This document shows positions 32,816-41,534 of a stretch of 64,000 nucleotides of DNA, piece by piece. This stretch comes from Nitrospirota bacterium (GTDB taxonomy: Bacteria; Nitrospirota; Thermodesulfovibrionia; UBA6902): NCBI GenBank assembly GCA_016234115.1, contig JACRHD010000021.1:109395-173394 (forward strand). The letters run 5' to 3'. The number at the start of each line of letters is the position of its first letter. The first letter of the stretch is position 1. Under the pieces are notes generated by a model. That model did not search any database. It was not told the DNA's origin and worked only from the letters and a program-made list of their open reading frames with translations. Both the position numbers and the translations under genes were made by a program.

Positions 32816-34084
32816 ATGGCAAAGGTGATTCCGTTTAAAGGCGTTCTTTATGACCCCCGGAAGGTGGATGCCGATTCTGTTACGGCCCCGCCGTACGATA
32901 TTATTACGCCCGAATACAGGGAAGTCCTCTACAAAAAAAGCCCGTACAATATTGTCCGTATAGACTTCGGTAAGGAAGAGGACGGGGACAATGAGGATAA
33001 AAACCGCTACACAAGGGCGTCAGGTTTTCTGTCGGAATGGACCAGTCAGGGGATACTGGTAAATGACGACGGGCCGGCCTTTTTCTGTTACGAGATCGCC
33101 TATGAGATAAACGGTGAACACAAAAAGGCAACGGGCTTTCTGGGAGCGGTCCGGATTGAAGAGTTAGGCTCCGGGAAAATCCATCCTCATGAAATGACGT
33201 ATTCGAAGCCGAAATCGGACCGGCTGAATATCCTGCGCCACTGTCAGGCGAATACGAGCCCTATCTTTTCTCTCTACAGCAGCAAGGAGAGGCGGGCCTC
33301 TTCAATACTTGAGGAAACCGTCGGAAACGCGCCTTTCCTCGTGGCAAGGAACGGGGACGGGTTTACGCACAGGCTCTGGCGGATAAGCGACAGGGTCTCC
33401 ATCGAGGCGATAAGGGAGGAAATGTCGGACAAGGATATTTTTATCGCGGACGGTCATCACCGGTATGAAACCGCCCTCAGGTTCAAAAAAGAGATGGAAG
33501 AGAAAGGGCTGCTGAAGACAGGCGATGAGCCTTATAATTATGCGCTGATGTTTCTGGCGAACATGGAAGACGACGGCCTTACCCTGCTGCCTACTCACCG
33601 GATAGTCGAAATCGATTCGGACATCCATCCCAAAGAGGTCCTCGGAACATATTTCGATATTCAGAAAATAGAAGCGGACGGCCTTTCCGGAAAGCAGGCG
33701 AGACAGGAGCTGTTTAAGGTCCTGCGGGGCAGGATGCATTCATTCGGGATGTTTCTGACAAACTCAAACACTTGGTATGTCCTCACGTTTAAAGGCGGGA
33801 AACCGGAAATAGAACTGCCCGGCTGCCTCAGAAATCTCGATGTGACCATGCTCCATAAGGTAATTTTCGAACGGCTGTTGAACATAGAGCATTATGAATA
33901 TGAAATGGACCCGGATGTCGCTGTGGAAAGGGCCAGAAAAGGTTCCTTCGAGGCCGTCTTTTTCCTGAACCCGACAAAATTAACCGACGTTAAGGAAGTC
34001 GCCCTTGCGGGAGAAAGGATGCCGCCGAAGTCCACATATTTTTATCCGAAGCTTCTGACCGGGATGGTTATCTACAGGTTTTAG
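32816..34084 (+). CDS. DUF1015 family protein
   Basis: A 422-residue protein matching DUF1015 over its length: PFKGVLYDPRKVDADSVTAPPYDIITPEYREVLYKKSPYNIVRIDFG, GKIHPHEMTYSKPKSDRLNILRHCQANTSPIFSLYS, FIADGHHRYETALRFKKEM. The conserved ADGHHRYET motif is intact. The family is broadly distributed and has no established reaction. No signal peptide, cytoplasmic. No operon partner is obvious. Confidence 0.88.
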   Translation: MAKVIPFKGVLYDPRKVDADSVTAPPYDIITPEYREVLYKKSPYNIVRIDFGKEEDGDNEDKNRYTRASGFLSEWTSQGILVNDDGPAFFCYEIAYEINGEHKKATGFLGAVRIEELGSGKIHPHEMTYSKPKSDRLNILRHCQANTSPIFSLYSSKERRASSILEETVGNAPFLVARNGDGFTHRLWRISDRVSIEAIREEMSDKDIFIADGHHRYETALRFKKEMEEKGLLKTGDEPYNYALMFLANMEDDGLTLLPTHRIVEIDSDIHPKEVLGTYFDIQKIEADGLSGKQARQELFKVLRGRMHSFGMFLTNSNTWYVLTFKGGKPEIELPGCLRNLDVTMLHKVIFERLLNIEHYEYEMDPDVAVERARKGSFEAVFFLNPTKLTDVKEVALAGERMPPKSTYFYPKLLTGMVIYRF

Positions 34085-34090
34085 AGCAAA

Positions 34091-34167
34091 CAGCGATCAG
34101 CGATCAGCATTCAGATGAAGTCGGATTGTTTCTTAGTCTGACCGCTGAAAGCTGATTGCTGATCGCC
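34091..34167. repeat. Palindrome, CAGCGATCAGCGATCAGC family
   Basis: CAGCGATCAGCGATCAGCATTCAG is mirrored by CTGACCGCTGAAAGCTGATTGCTGATCGC. Related copies at 41950-42036 and 45321-45408. Confidence 0.75.
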
Positions 34168-34204
34168 ATGCATAGGAGCTTCTATTTTTGATAGACCGAT
34201 CGGC

Positions 34205-34891
34205 ATGTTGAGTATGTCCGCTAAGTTACGACAATCCCTCATCATCTGGCTCATAAACAAAATCCAGAAATTCGGCCCGCACAGGGTCAAAGTCCTGGGC
34301 AACACTTACGAAATATCAGAGAATGTATTCAACCCAGGGCGATATTACACCAGCAAATTGATGGCAGGGCATATTAATGTAAAGCCCTCTGATAAAATCC
34401 TCGATATGGGGACGGGTTCGGGGATCCAGGCAATTACCGCGGCAAGGTCCGCACAGGAGGTTATCGCAGTTGATATCAACCCGGAGGCCGTTCGCTGCGC
34501 AGAGAAAAATATACGGGCCAATGGATTTGAAGGAAGGGTTTCGGTCATGGAGGGGGACCTTTTTTCCCCGCTCGGTCCCGAGCACAAATTTGACGTCATT
34601 CTCTTTACTCCTCCCTATTTTGAGGGAACGCCGGAGACAGTATTTGAATGCGCCCTGATCGACCCGGACAAGCTGTTGATTAAGAAATTTTTCGGCGCCG
34701 CAAAAGAATATTTGACGCCCCACGGATATGTCCAGATGCTGTATTCATCGATTGCGGACGCTGAAGGCGTATTACAGATCATTCACGATCTTGGATGGGA
34801 ACATTCTCTCCTTGTCCGGAAAAGAACATTGACGGAAACTTTTTTCATTTATAAGTTAAGGCCGGCAAATGGCAAAGGGCATAGCGCATAG
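34205..34891 (+). CDS. Class I SAM-dependent methyltransferase (HemK/PrmC-like)
   Basis: A 228-residue methyltransferase: SAM motif ILDMGTGSGIQAITAAR, acidic loop VIAVDINPEAVRCAEKNIRANG, and the catalytic-type FDVILFTPPYFEG, in place of the usual (N/D)PPY of amino-group methyltransferases. The opening VKVLGNTYEISENVFNPGRYYTSKLM resembles substrate-recognition parts of PrmC/RsmC-type enzymes. The substrate is not known; the TPPY variant makes a protein-glutamine substrate less certain. The start (34205 or 34214) lacks a clear ribosome-binding site. Confidence 0.75.
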   Translation: MLSMSAKLRQSLIIWLINKIQKFGPHRVKVLGNTYEISENVFNPGRYYTSKLMAGHINVKPSDKILDMGTGSGIQAITAARSAQEVIAVDINPEAVRCAEKNIRANGFEGRVSVMEGDLFSPLGPEHKFDVILFTPPYFEGTPETVFECALIDPDKLLIKKFFGAAKEYLTPHGYVQMLYSSIADAEGVLQIIHDLGWEHSLLVRKRTLTETFFIYKLRPANGKGHSA

Positions 34892-34900
34892 AGCGAAAGG

Positions 34901-36295
34901 TCACGGCCTTATGTCCTTCCACCGCCCGTGCCTGAAGCGGACGATCATGGCGATGCCCTGAAAGACCATCGAGACGACCATGGCGGTCCATACGCCGGGG
35001 GCGCCGTACCCGGCGGGGACGGCAAGGATATAGGCAAGAGGCAGACGGATTATCCAGAGTGCGGCGACTATTACGAGCATTGCGCCTTTTGTATCTCCTG
35101 CTCCCATGAGACATCCTGCCAAAATAGAGCTCATTGCCATAAAAGGTTCGGAGAGCATCGTGATCCTCAGATAGCGCGCTGTCTCATTAAGCACATTCGG
35201 GTCCTTTGCAACTGGCGATGAAATGGCTTCCGCCCATATAAAGACCGGAAGCGCCATGAGACTTACGAAGGCGACCCCTGAAAGGGATATCTTCCAGCCT
35301 GTTTTTTCAGCCCTGCCGGGCTCGCCTGCTCCGAGGTTTTGTCCTGTAAGCACCGAGGCTGCCATGTGAAGGGCGAATGCAGGGAGATATATGATCGCTT
35401 CGATCCTCAGGCCGTTGGTAAGCGAAGCCATGGCCGTAATACTCCCCTCCTGAAGACGCCCCAGGATATTGTAAAGCACAAGGGTCCCCGCGTTCCATGA
35501 TATTTGTATAAGGGCCGCGGGCCAACTCAGGAAAAATATCCGTCTGACCAGCTCGACCGACACATGCCTCATGCCAGAAAAGATATTCTTCCACCGGCTG
35601 TGTCTGAACAGGATGAAGCATATGAATGTGCCTGCCGTCATTGCGGCGGCGGTAGAAAGCGCTATGCCCCTGTATCCGAACCCATGGAACGAATACAGGC
35701 CGAAGACCAGGACAAAGTTCAACGCGATATTGATCAGGCTGACAAGGAACATCGCCTGGAGCGTCAGCTTCACCTCGCCGCCCGCGCGGAAAATAGCGTT
35801 CGATATTATCACGATGTAATTCGGGGCAAGGGCGAAGACGAAAATTACAAAGAAGTCCACGGCGACCTGCCTGACACTGCCGGAAAAACCTGCCAGGGAT
35901 ATGATCTCATCCTGAAAGGCAAGACCTCCACCCGTCAGCGCCACGGCGCATACGACACCAAAGAGAAGAGACTGTCTCGCGACTGAGAGGGCCTCGTCAA
36001 CCCTGCCCGCTCCCACTGCCCTTGAAACCAGGGCCACCGTGCCGATGCTGACGGCGTTCGCTACAATAATAATAAAAAAATAGAGCTGCCCGACAAAACC
36101 CACTACGGCCTGTATTTCAGGGCCCAGGAAGCCGGCAACGTAGATGTCTGTCAGGCCCACGAGGAAGTTGAAGAACATGACAAGGAGCATGGGCCACGAC
36201 ATATGCCATATGTTCCCCCATATGCTCCCGGTGGTAAGATCTACCGCTCCTGCCTGTTCCTTCAATAACACCTCCGTTTCTGTCGCTTCAATCAT
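34901..36295 (-). CDS. MATE family efflux transporter
   Basis: A 464-residue protein with about twelve membrane helices (for example MLLVMFFNFLVGLTDIYVAGFLG, FFIIIVANAVSIGTVALVSRAVGAG, LINIALNFVLVFGL), in two pseudo-symmetric halves typical of MATE/NorM exporters, which expel cationic drugs or metabolites in exchange for Na+ or H+. The substrate is not predictable. Convergent with the methyltransferase, ending 9 bases from it. Confidence 0.92.
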   Translation of the reverse strand: MIEATETEVLLKEQAGAVDLTTGSIWGNIWHMSWPMLLVMFFNFLVGLTDIYVAGFLGPEIQAVVGFVGQLYFFIIIVANAVSIGTVALVSRAVGAGRVDEALSVARQSLLFGVVCAVALTGGGLAFQDEIISLAGFSGSVRQVAVDFFVIFVFALAPNYIVIISNAIFRAGGEVKLTLQAMFLVSLINIALNFVLVFGLYSFHGFGYRGIALSTAAAMTAGTFICFILFRHSRWKNIFSGMRHVSVELVRRIFFLSWPAALIQISWNAGTLVLYNILGRLQEGSITAMASLTNGLRIEAIIYLPAFALHMAASVLTGQNLGAGEPGRAEKTGWKISLSGVAFVSLMALPVFIWAEAISSPVAKDPNVLNETARYLRITMLSEPFMAMSSILAGCLMGAGDTKGAMLVIVAALWIIRLPLAYILAVPAGYGAPGVWTAMVVSMVFQGIAMIVRFRHGRWKDIRP

Positions 36296-36330
36296 TATAT
36301 CTTAACTCAGTTTGTTCAAGGACATGTGCA

Positions 36331-36566
36331 GTAACGAGTAACAAGCTACGGGTGTTTAATACCGTATCCATTCACAGTTATAGGGTGTATCTTTGTGCCG
36401 GAAAGAAACCCACCCCCCTACCCCTCCCAGGAGGGGACCTTGTCTTTAGTCCCCTCTTGAGAGGGGTGCAGGGGTGTGTTATAAGGTGTGTTATAACTTG
36501 TAACTGAATGAATACTTAATACCCGTCACTTGTTACCCGTCACTTGTTTACCCGTCACTTGTCACC
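36331..36566. repeat. Nested composite palindrome
   Basis: Three shells: outer GTAACGAGTAACAAG...CTTGTTACCCGTCAC, middle ATTCACAGTTATAGGGTGT...ACTTGTAACTGAATGAATAC, core CCACCCCCCTACCCCTCCCAGGAGGGGACC with AGTCCCCTCTTGAGAGGGGTGCAGGGGTGTG. Lies in the divergent spacer before the DAHP synthase gene. Confidence 0.7.
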
Positions 36567-36607
36567 AGCCTTTGCCCTCCGCGCAAGTTTATAGTAAAAT
36601 AACGTGT

Positions 36608-37639
36608 ATGAGTTTTAAATATATTAAAAAGATGCCGGGTGTCGGGGACATCCTCGACTCCATTCCACTTTCCGATGACCTCAGGGAGGTCAAAAAGAAG
36701 AAGGACGAAGAGATCATCGCCCTCTTCAAGGGAGAGAGCGATAAGTTCCTTGTAATCATCGGCCCCTGCTCGGCCGACAATGAAGACTCGGTTTGCGAAT
36801 ATGTTTCCCGCCTTGCGCGTCTGCAGGATGAGGTAAAGGACCGGCTCATTCTTGTTCCCCGCATATACACCAACAAACCCCGGACGACCGGAGAGGGCTA
36901 CAAGGGCATGGCCCACCAGCCCAAGCCCACCGAGGCCCCAAACATGGTAAAGGGGCTCAGGGCGATTCGCAAGATGCATATAAGGGCGATGAAGGAATCC
37001 CATCTCTCTGCCGCTGACGAAATGCTTTATCCCGGGAATTATCCATATCTCGAAGACGTCCTGAGCTATGTCGCTGTCGGGGCCCGTTCCGTAGAAAACC
37101 AGGTCCACCGCCTGACGATCAGCGGGCTTGAAGTGCCGGCCGGCATGAAAAACCCTACCGGCGGAGATATAGAGATTATGCTCAACTCCGTGCAGGCCGC
37201 TCAAATGCCGCACGTCTTTGTTTATAACGGCTGGGAGGTCAAGACCTCAGGCAATCCACTTACCCATTGCATCCTGCGCGGCGGGATGGATGGCTCGTGC
37301 GGGGCCAATATGCCTAATTATCATTACGAGGATTTGATGAGGGTATCGGAGGCGTACAAGAAACGCGACCTCCTGTATCCCGCGATAATTGTGGACACCA
37401 ATCATTCAAACTCGAACAAAAAATTCTACGAACAGCCCAGGATAGCAAAAGAGGTAATGTGGAGCCGCAGGTATTCAAAGACCCTCAGGAACAGGGTAAA
37501 GGGGCTGATGATCGAAAGCTATCTCGTCGAGGGCTCACAAAAAATATCCGAAAGCGTATACGGTAAATCGATTACCGATCCCTGCCTCGGCTGGGAGGAT
37601 TCAGAGCGCCTTGTCAGGGACATAGCCGGATTGCAATAA
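36608..37639 (+). CDS. 3-deoxy-7-phosphoheptulonate synthase (AroG/AroF type)
   Basis: The start at 36608 (MSFKYIKKMPGVGDILDSIPL) is preferred; upstream residues are repeat. The enzyme condenses PEP and erythrose-4-phosphate, the first step of aromatic amino acid synthesis. Signatures: FLVIIGPCSADNEDSVCEYVSRLA, VPRIYTNKPRTTGEGYKGMAHQP, RSVENQVHRLTISGLEVPAGMKNPTGGDIEI, DTNHSNSNKKFYEQPRIAKEV and the C-terminal LMIESYLVEGSQ. This is the class I alpha (E. coli-like) type, 343 residues. Feedback specificity (Phe, Tyr or Trp) cannot be assigned. Confidence 0.94.
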   Translation: MSFKYIKKMPGVGDILDSIPLSDDLREVKKKKDEEIIALFKGESDKFLVIIGPCSADNEDSVCEYVSRLARLQDEVKDRLILVPRIYTNKPRTTGEGYKGMAHQPKPTEAPNMVKGLRAIRKMHIRAMKESHLSAADEMLYPGNYPYLEDVLSYVAVGARSVENQVHRLTISGLEVPAGMKNPTGGDIEIMLNSVQAAQMPHVFVYNGWEVKTSGNPLTHCILRGGMDGSCGANMPNYHYEDLMRVSEAYKKRDLLYPAIIVDTNHSNSNKKFYEQPRIAKEVMWSRRYSKTLRNRVKGLMIESYLVEGSQKISESVYGKSITDPCLGWEDSERLVRDIAGLQ

Positions 37640-37814
37640 ACCTGAAAACCGCAATTAGCCACAGAGTACACAGAGATCAAAGAATCATTTTCAAGTCTTA
37701 CCAATAATATTTGCAGCCCTTCTGCTCTCATCGCAAGGGTGAAATGATTTTATGTCTTAACACCTTTTATTCTTTTCTCTGTGTTCTCTGTGGCTCAACT
37801 GCTTTTTTCAGGTT
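37638..37814. repeat. Long palindrome, AACCTGAAAACCGCAATTAGCCACAGAG family
   Basis: CCTGAAAACCGCAATTAGCCACAGAGTACACAGAG is mirrored by CTCTGTGTTCTCTGTGGCTCAACTGCTTTTTTCAGG. It begins in the DAHP synthase stop codon and ends near the 3' end of the TPR gene. Confidence 0.75.
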
Positions 37815-37822
37815 AAGCGGCT

Positions 37823-38407
37823 TCAATGTACTACCTCTCCTTTATACCCTTCGGTAAGCCACTTTTTCAGCTTGTCGATCTCGTCTTCATCCAGTGCCAT
37901 TGCATAAGGCTTTCTATCGCCTTCAACAATGGACAGCGTTCTGTCAAACTGAGTTCTCAGCAGACCGATGGATTCCTGGAGGCCGTAGATGCCGGACTCG
38001 GAAAACGTAATGGCAGTTTTAATATTTTTCGTTGCCAGCTCATCGTTTCCGATATTGGCATAAGCCGTACCCCTTGCAAAGAACGCCGCCCCGTTTTCAG
38101 GGTCGAGCTCAATGGTTTTGTCGAAATCCGCGATCGCCTCTTCATAGTTTTCCAGCATCATGTACGCCATCCCCCGATAATAATGCGCCCTCGCATTATT
38201 ATCATCCACTTTTATCGCTTCATCGAAATCGCAGATCGCCTTTTCCGCCTGATAGTTTCTGAGATACGCCACTCCCCGACTGAGGAAGGCAATGTCCGAT
38301 TTTTCACCGCTGTTAATCGCCTGTGTAAAAGCATCGATGCTTTCAACTACCTTGCCTTTAACCAGCAGGTACTTTGCAGCATCGAATATCTCTCTGGAGG
38401 TTCTCAT
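37823..38407 (-). CDS. TPR repeat protein
   Basis: A 194-residue protein with about four TPR units: SREIFDAAKYLLVKGKVVESIDAFTQAINSG, AFLSRGVAYLRNYQAEKAICDFDEAIKVD, ARAHYYRGMAYMMLENYEEAIADFDKTIELD, AAFFARGTAYANIGNDELATKNIKTAITF. No signal peptide. The ATG at 38407 fits the upstream AGGGGGTG site better than the listed GTG. Probably a protein-interaction scaffold; partner unknown. Confidence 0.85.
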   Translation of the reverse strand: MRTSREIFDAAKYLLVKGKVVESIDAFTQAINSGEKSDIAFLSRGVAYLRNYQAEKAICDFDEAIKVDDNNARAHYYRGMAYMMLENYEEAIADFDKTIELDPENGAAFFARGTAYANIGNDELATKNIKTAITFSESGIYGLQESIGLLRTQFDRTLSIVEGDRKPYAMALDEDEIDKLKKWLTEGYKGEVVH

Positions 38408-38827
38408 AATCACACCCCCTTTCCCTTAATTTTCCTTGTCGCCGCTTCTGCTCGAAGTCTCTTATTTCAGGGGAGAGTATGATGCTTCAGTTCTCGATTC
38501 GGCATTGATTTCATTATCATACTCTCTCACTTTAAGTTTATAATATACATGAGATTTTTAGTATGATCTGTATCATGCCGGCTGGGCATAACGCCCTGAT
38601 AATCCACATTAAAATAAACCTCAACATCAAGCTGCGGGGCAGCAGAATACAGGCGTCAGAAAGAAGCGGCCAGGACATCAGTTTCCTGGCTGGTTATATG
38701 TTAATTAACATTTCTTTATAGATTATTAACGCCTTGGGTGATATATGAACATCAGGACCATAAACCCGGCAAAGCCCGGCATTCCTACGGAAAGTAAAAG
38801 GCTGTTTTTAAACCAACCGGAGAAGGT
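38408..38827. other. Spacer upstream of the TPR gene and the broken sensor
   Basis: About 420 bases without a gene. An inverted pair GAGAGTATGAT...ATCATACTCTC at 38472-38528 flanks a 35-base loop upstream of the TPR gene and could be regulatory. Nothing else recognised. Confidence 0.45.
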
Positions 38828-39504
38828 GTGGGGAAAAATTTTAAATTCAGCAGCATCGGGGCGCGACTCACTTTCTGGTTTTTCATTATAGCCCTGCTTC
38901 CGCTGATTATGGTCAATATCGCAATTTACATCCACATGGTGGATTCCATGAAGGTGTCCCTTTTCCACCGGCTCGAGGCCGTCCGGGACATCGAGGTCGC
39001 GGAACTGAATCGCCGGCTCAAAGAAAGGACCTCTGATATACGCACCATAGCCGATGATAACTAAATACGGACTCTGGAAAAGCTCGTGGAGGGAAAGGAG
39101 CAATATAACCGGCGAGACGCCGCTGTTATTTCAGAGGCCCGGGACTTCCTCAGGAGATATTTGAGGGATTCCGGGGACTATTACGAAATTTTCATCGTCA
39201 GTCCTCTAACCAGTAAGATAATAGTATCGACGGATAAAGGACATGAGGGAGGGAAACCATTTTTAAAATCTCACTTTGAAGGGGCGCTTCATAGCTCTAA
39301 CCTTTTTATCGAGGACATCCATTATTCCAAAACTCTGAATAAGCCCTGCATGGCGCTGTCGATTCCCGTGTTCGGCCGGGCGGACAGAAACCGCATCATC
39401 GGCGTCCTCGTCGCCAGGATCAACCTTGAAACTTCTCTTTACAATGTGTTGTCAAACCGCACCGGCATGGGGCAGACCGGAGAGACCCTGATTGTGAACA
39501 ATAA
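38828..39504 (+). pseudogene. Broken membrane sensor (dCache-type N-terminal part)
   Basis: Starts at GTG after GGAGAAGG. Residues 1-78 hold a membrane helix (LTFWFFIIALLPLIMVNIAIYI); the frame then meets TAA at 39062 and continues in the same frame as a Cache-like periplasmic sensor region (YYEIFIVSPLTSKIIVSTDKGHEGGKPFL...IIGVLVARINLETSLYNVLSNRTGMGQTGETLIVN). The homology ends at about 39500, where the sequence joins the truncated radC. Helix two, HAMP and output domain are missing. Two independent lesions make it non-functional. Confidence 0.8.
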
Positions 39505-40006
39505 AGTCAATAATTGCTGCCGCTCTGTCTGTAATCGGGTCAGCAAAGACTTCCCTTGGATGGACCTGGGTCTTATTCACCAGGCCGACGGAAACAACGC
39601 GCGTCTTCATAACTTCATTGGCGCCATTGATCGAGATGCAAATAAAATGTTCCTGCTTCCGGTCGGCATAGTTTTGAATAAGAGGGAGAACATCAGCCGG
39701 GGTAGAGATTCTTATCCCTTCTGGTCGGATTCTTCGCCGGGCAAATTCAAGAGCAGCAGAAATCAACGTAGCTTTTGCAAACCCCACACCTTCTATCTGC
39801 TGCAATTCTTCAATGGTTGGCTGTTTAGCATTTCCATCCAATACCTTCAAAATACGACTTGACACTTTCATGACATCATGTCCTTTGGTTCCGCTTCCCA
39901 AAAGGATAGCAATGAGTTCAACATCAGATAACGCCTCTGGTCCCTTCTGCTGAAGCTTTTCTCTCGGTCGTTCTTTTTCCGGCAGACTCTTTATATTCCT
40001 GCTCAT
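39505..40006 (-). pseudogene. radC: Truncated RadC-like JAB-domain protein
   Basis: The first 166 residues match RadC: the helix-hairpin-helix region (SLPEKERPREKLQQKGPEALSDVELIAILLGSGT, IEELQQIEGVGFAKATLISAALEFARR) and the start of the MPN/JAB domain (KTQVHPREVFADPITDRAAAII). The zinc motif HNHPSGD that should follow is missing: the frame runs into antisense sensor sequence (DFIVHNQGLSGLPHAGAV) to a stop at 39452. It is not a functional metalloprotein. The start ATG overlaps the stop of the next upstream fragment (ATGA). Confidence 0.85.
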
Positions 40007-40224
40007 TGTCTTCTCGCAGACCTCGCATTCTGAAGCCCGAAATAAATTACCGTCAGAGCCATCATATCGAATATTGCGCCGGGATCAATATACTTCGGAT
40101 CAATAAGATCTTCATATCTACCCCTCTCGTCATAGGAATCCTGTATTGAATGATTAACCTGTCCGGCATAGGTGTTTTCGAGATAAAAATTATCATCCTT
40201 GTGTGTCTCAATGGTTGACTGAAT
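40003..40224 (-). pseudogene. C-terminal fragment of an unknown gene upstream of radC
   Basis: An open frame without a start codon reads IETHKDDNFYLENTYAGQVNHSIQDSYDERGRYEDLIDPKYIDPGAIFDMMALTVIYFGLQNARSARRQ and ends with TGA overlapping the radC ATG. The coupling suggests it is the 3' remnant of the gene that once preceded radC. Family not recognised. Confidence 0.45.
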
Positions 40225-40229
40225 TTAAA

Positions 40230-40478
40230 ATGTCCGGTTTTATCAAAAGAGAATGGTTTATTGATCCCGACTGAGCATCAATTCCACAGCGGTATCCGTC
40301 AATGTCGTTTCAGCATCCTGTCTTAAAGAAGTGGCTCTATTTGCCCGAAGCATCAGATGATTTTGAAGCAGTATCTTCGGAGATTGTCGCGAATATCAGG
40401 ATGAATAACCAGCGGTTCGGGGTTGAGCCCAAAGAACGGGTCAAAAAAAGACTTAAACGATTCCTAATTCGTAATTAA
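40230..40478 (+). pseudogene. Gene remnant with an internal stop
   Basis: One frame reads MSGFIKREWFIDPD, stop, then ASIPQRYPSMSFQHPVLKKWLYLPEASDDFEAVSSEIVANIRMNNQRFGVEPKERVKKRLKRFLIRN. The 58-residue part from 40302 looks protein-like, but no ribosome-binding site or family was recognised. Probably decayed. Confidence 0.35.
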
Positions 40479-40483
40479 TCTTT

Positions 40484-41008
40484 TCACCCCTCCTTCTCTC
40501 TCCCAAACCCGATCATCCGTCTCTTCGTTTCAGGCGGTGTCATGAGCTGCCTGATGGCATCAAAGACGACTCTGAAGTGACTGTCGTATTTCTTCTCCAT
40601 CTCTGCAATTTTTTCAGCAAGGTCTTTGTGTGTCGCCAGTATCTCGCGCAACTTGATAAATGCTTTTACTACCTGAATGCTGGTTTGCACGGCTATTGGA
40701 CTATTCAATACGGTTGCAAGCATGACAGTGCCATGTTCAGTAAAGGCAAAAGGCAATGCGTAAGAAAATCTCAGTCTTTTAAGGTGGTCACAATTTGTGA
40801 CTACCTCATCTTTTTCGTGCTTTGTCAGTTGAAACATAAAATCATCAGGAAAGCGTTCTTTATTGCGCTTGACTGTCTGATTAAGAACTTTCGTAGAAAC
40901 TCCATACAGCTCTGCCAGATCTGCATCGAGCATCACCTTCTGTCCTCTGATAAATAATATTTTGCGTTCGATCTTGCGAATTGGAATTACAGATTTTTCG
41001 TCTGACAT
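40484..41008 (-). CDS. ORF6N domain protein
   Basis: A 174-residue protein whose N-terminal part matches the ORF6N DNA-binding domain: IRKIERKILFIRGQKVMLDADLAELYGVSTKVLNQTVKRNKERFPDDFMFQLT...NCDHLKRLRFSYALPFAFTEHGTVMLATVLNSPIAVQTSIQVVKAFIKLRE. A coiled-coil-like tail follows (ILATHKDLAEKIAEMEKKYDSHFRVVFDAIRQLM). These genes are widespread in prophages and genomic islands, where they are thought to regulate transcription. It appears intact among broken genes, but no other phage gene adjoins it. Confidence 0.9.
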   Translation of the reverse strand: MSDEKSVIPIRKIERKILFIRGQKVMLDADLAELYGVSTKVLNQTVKRNKERFPDDFMFQLTKHEKDEVVTNCDHLKRLRFSYALPFAFTEHGTVMLATVLNSPIAVQTSIQVVKAFIKLREILATHKDLAEKIAEMEKKYDSHFRVVFDAIRQLMTPPETKRRMIGFGREKEG

Positions 41009-41360
41009 AGTGTCCCCTCTCTTTTCTGTAATGAATAGGTTTAAAGCTCAGCCTGCGTCCCGGTTAATTTTAATCAAACTCCATGAAAAATGACAAGAAG
41101 ATTTTAAATCAGACGATGTTAAATCAAGGAAAAGGATTGTGCAATTGTCATCGTTACCTGCCGGACCGCGTCACCGGTGATTTTAAACTGCGTCCCCATG
41201 CTCCGCCATAAGTAATCTCTCCGGCAAATTTATCAGCATTCATTCTTTGGCGATACTTCCTAATCCTGCGTAAGCAATTTCTTCTATAAAACTTCTGCTG
41301 TTCTCTCGATTTTCAACGCAATGCGTCTGCCCCACAATGTTATTAGGAGGACGGCATCAG
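41009..41360. other. 350-base spacer in the decayed zone
   Basis: No ORF with a ribosome-binding site and no palindromic family seen, unlike most spacers here. A RBS for the following receiver fragment (TTAGGAGGA) is near its right end. Confidence 0.4.
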
Positions 41361-41534
41361 ATGAGAAGTTTAACAAATGCAATTACAGCGCAAAAGAAAA
41401 AGGTCTTTATAGTCGACGACCACTGCATTTTGCGCGAGGGGCTGACTCACCTCATCAACAGCGAAGAAGACCTCGTGATATGCGCAGAGGCGGACAATGC
41501 CGGCGAGAAAGGCGGAGGTACACCACGCGCATGA
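41361..41534 (+). pseudogene. N-terminal fragment of a LuxR-type response regulator
   Basis: Starts at 41361 after TTAGGAGGACGGCATCAG (MRSLTNAITAQKKKVFIVDDHCILREGLTHLINSEEDLVICAEADNAGE). This is the first third of a NarL/FixJ receiver, and it ends after the DNAGE word where a gltA-like sequence starts in another frame. Phosphoacceptor Asp and output domain are lost. Confidence 0.8.

Noticed and set aside
35504-35986. 160-residue plus-strand ORF inside the MATE gene
   Set aside because: Antisense shadow of a clear membrane-transporter gene.
40484-41008. Prophage indicated by the ORF6N gene
   Set aside because: No integrase, capsid, terminase or attachment site nearby; the gene is alone among decayed host-type genes.
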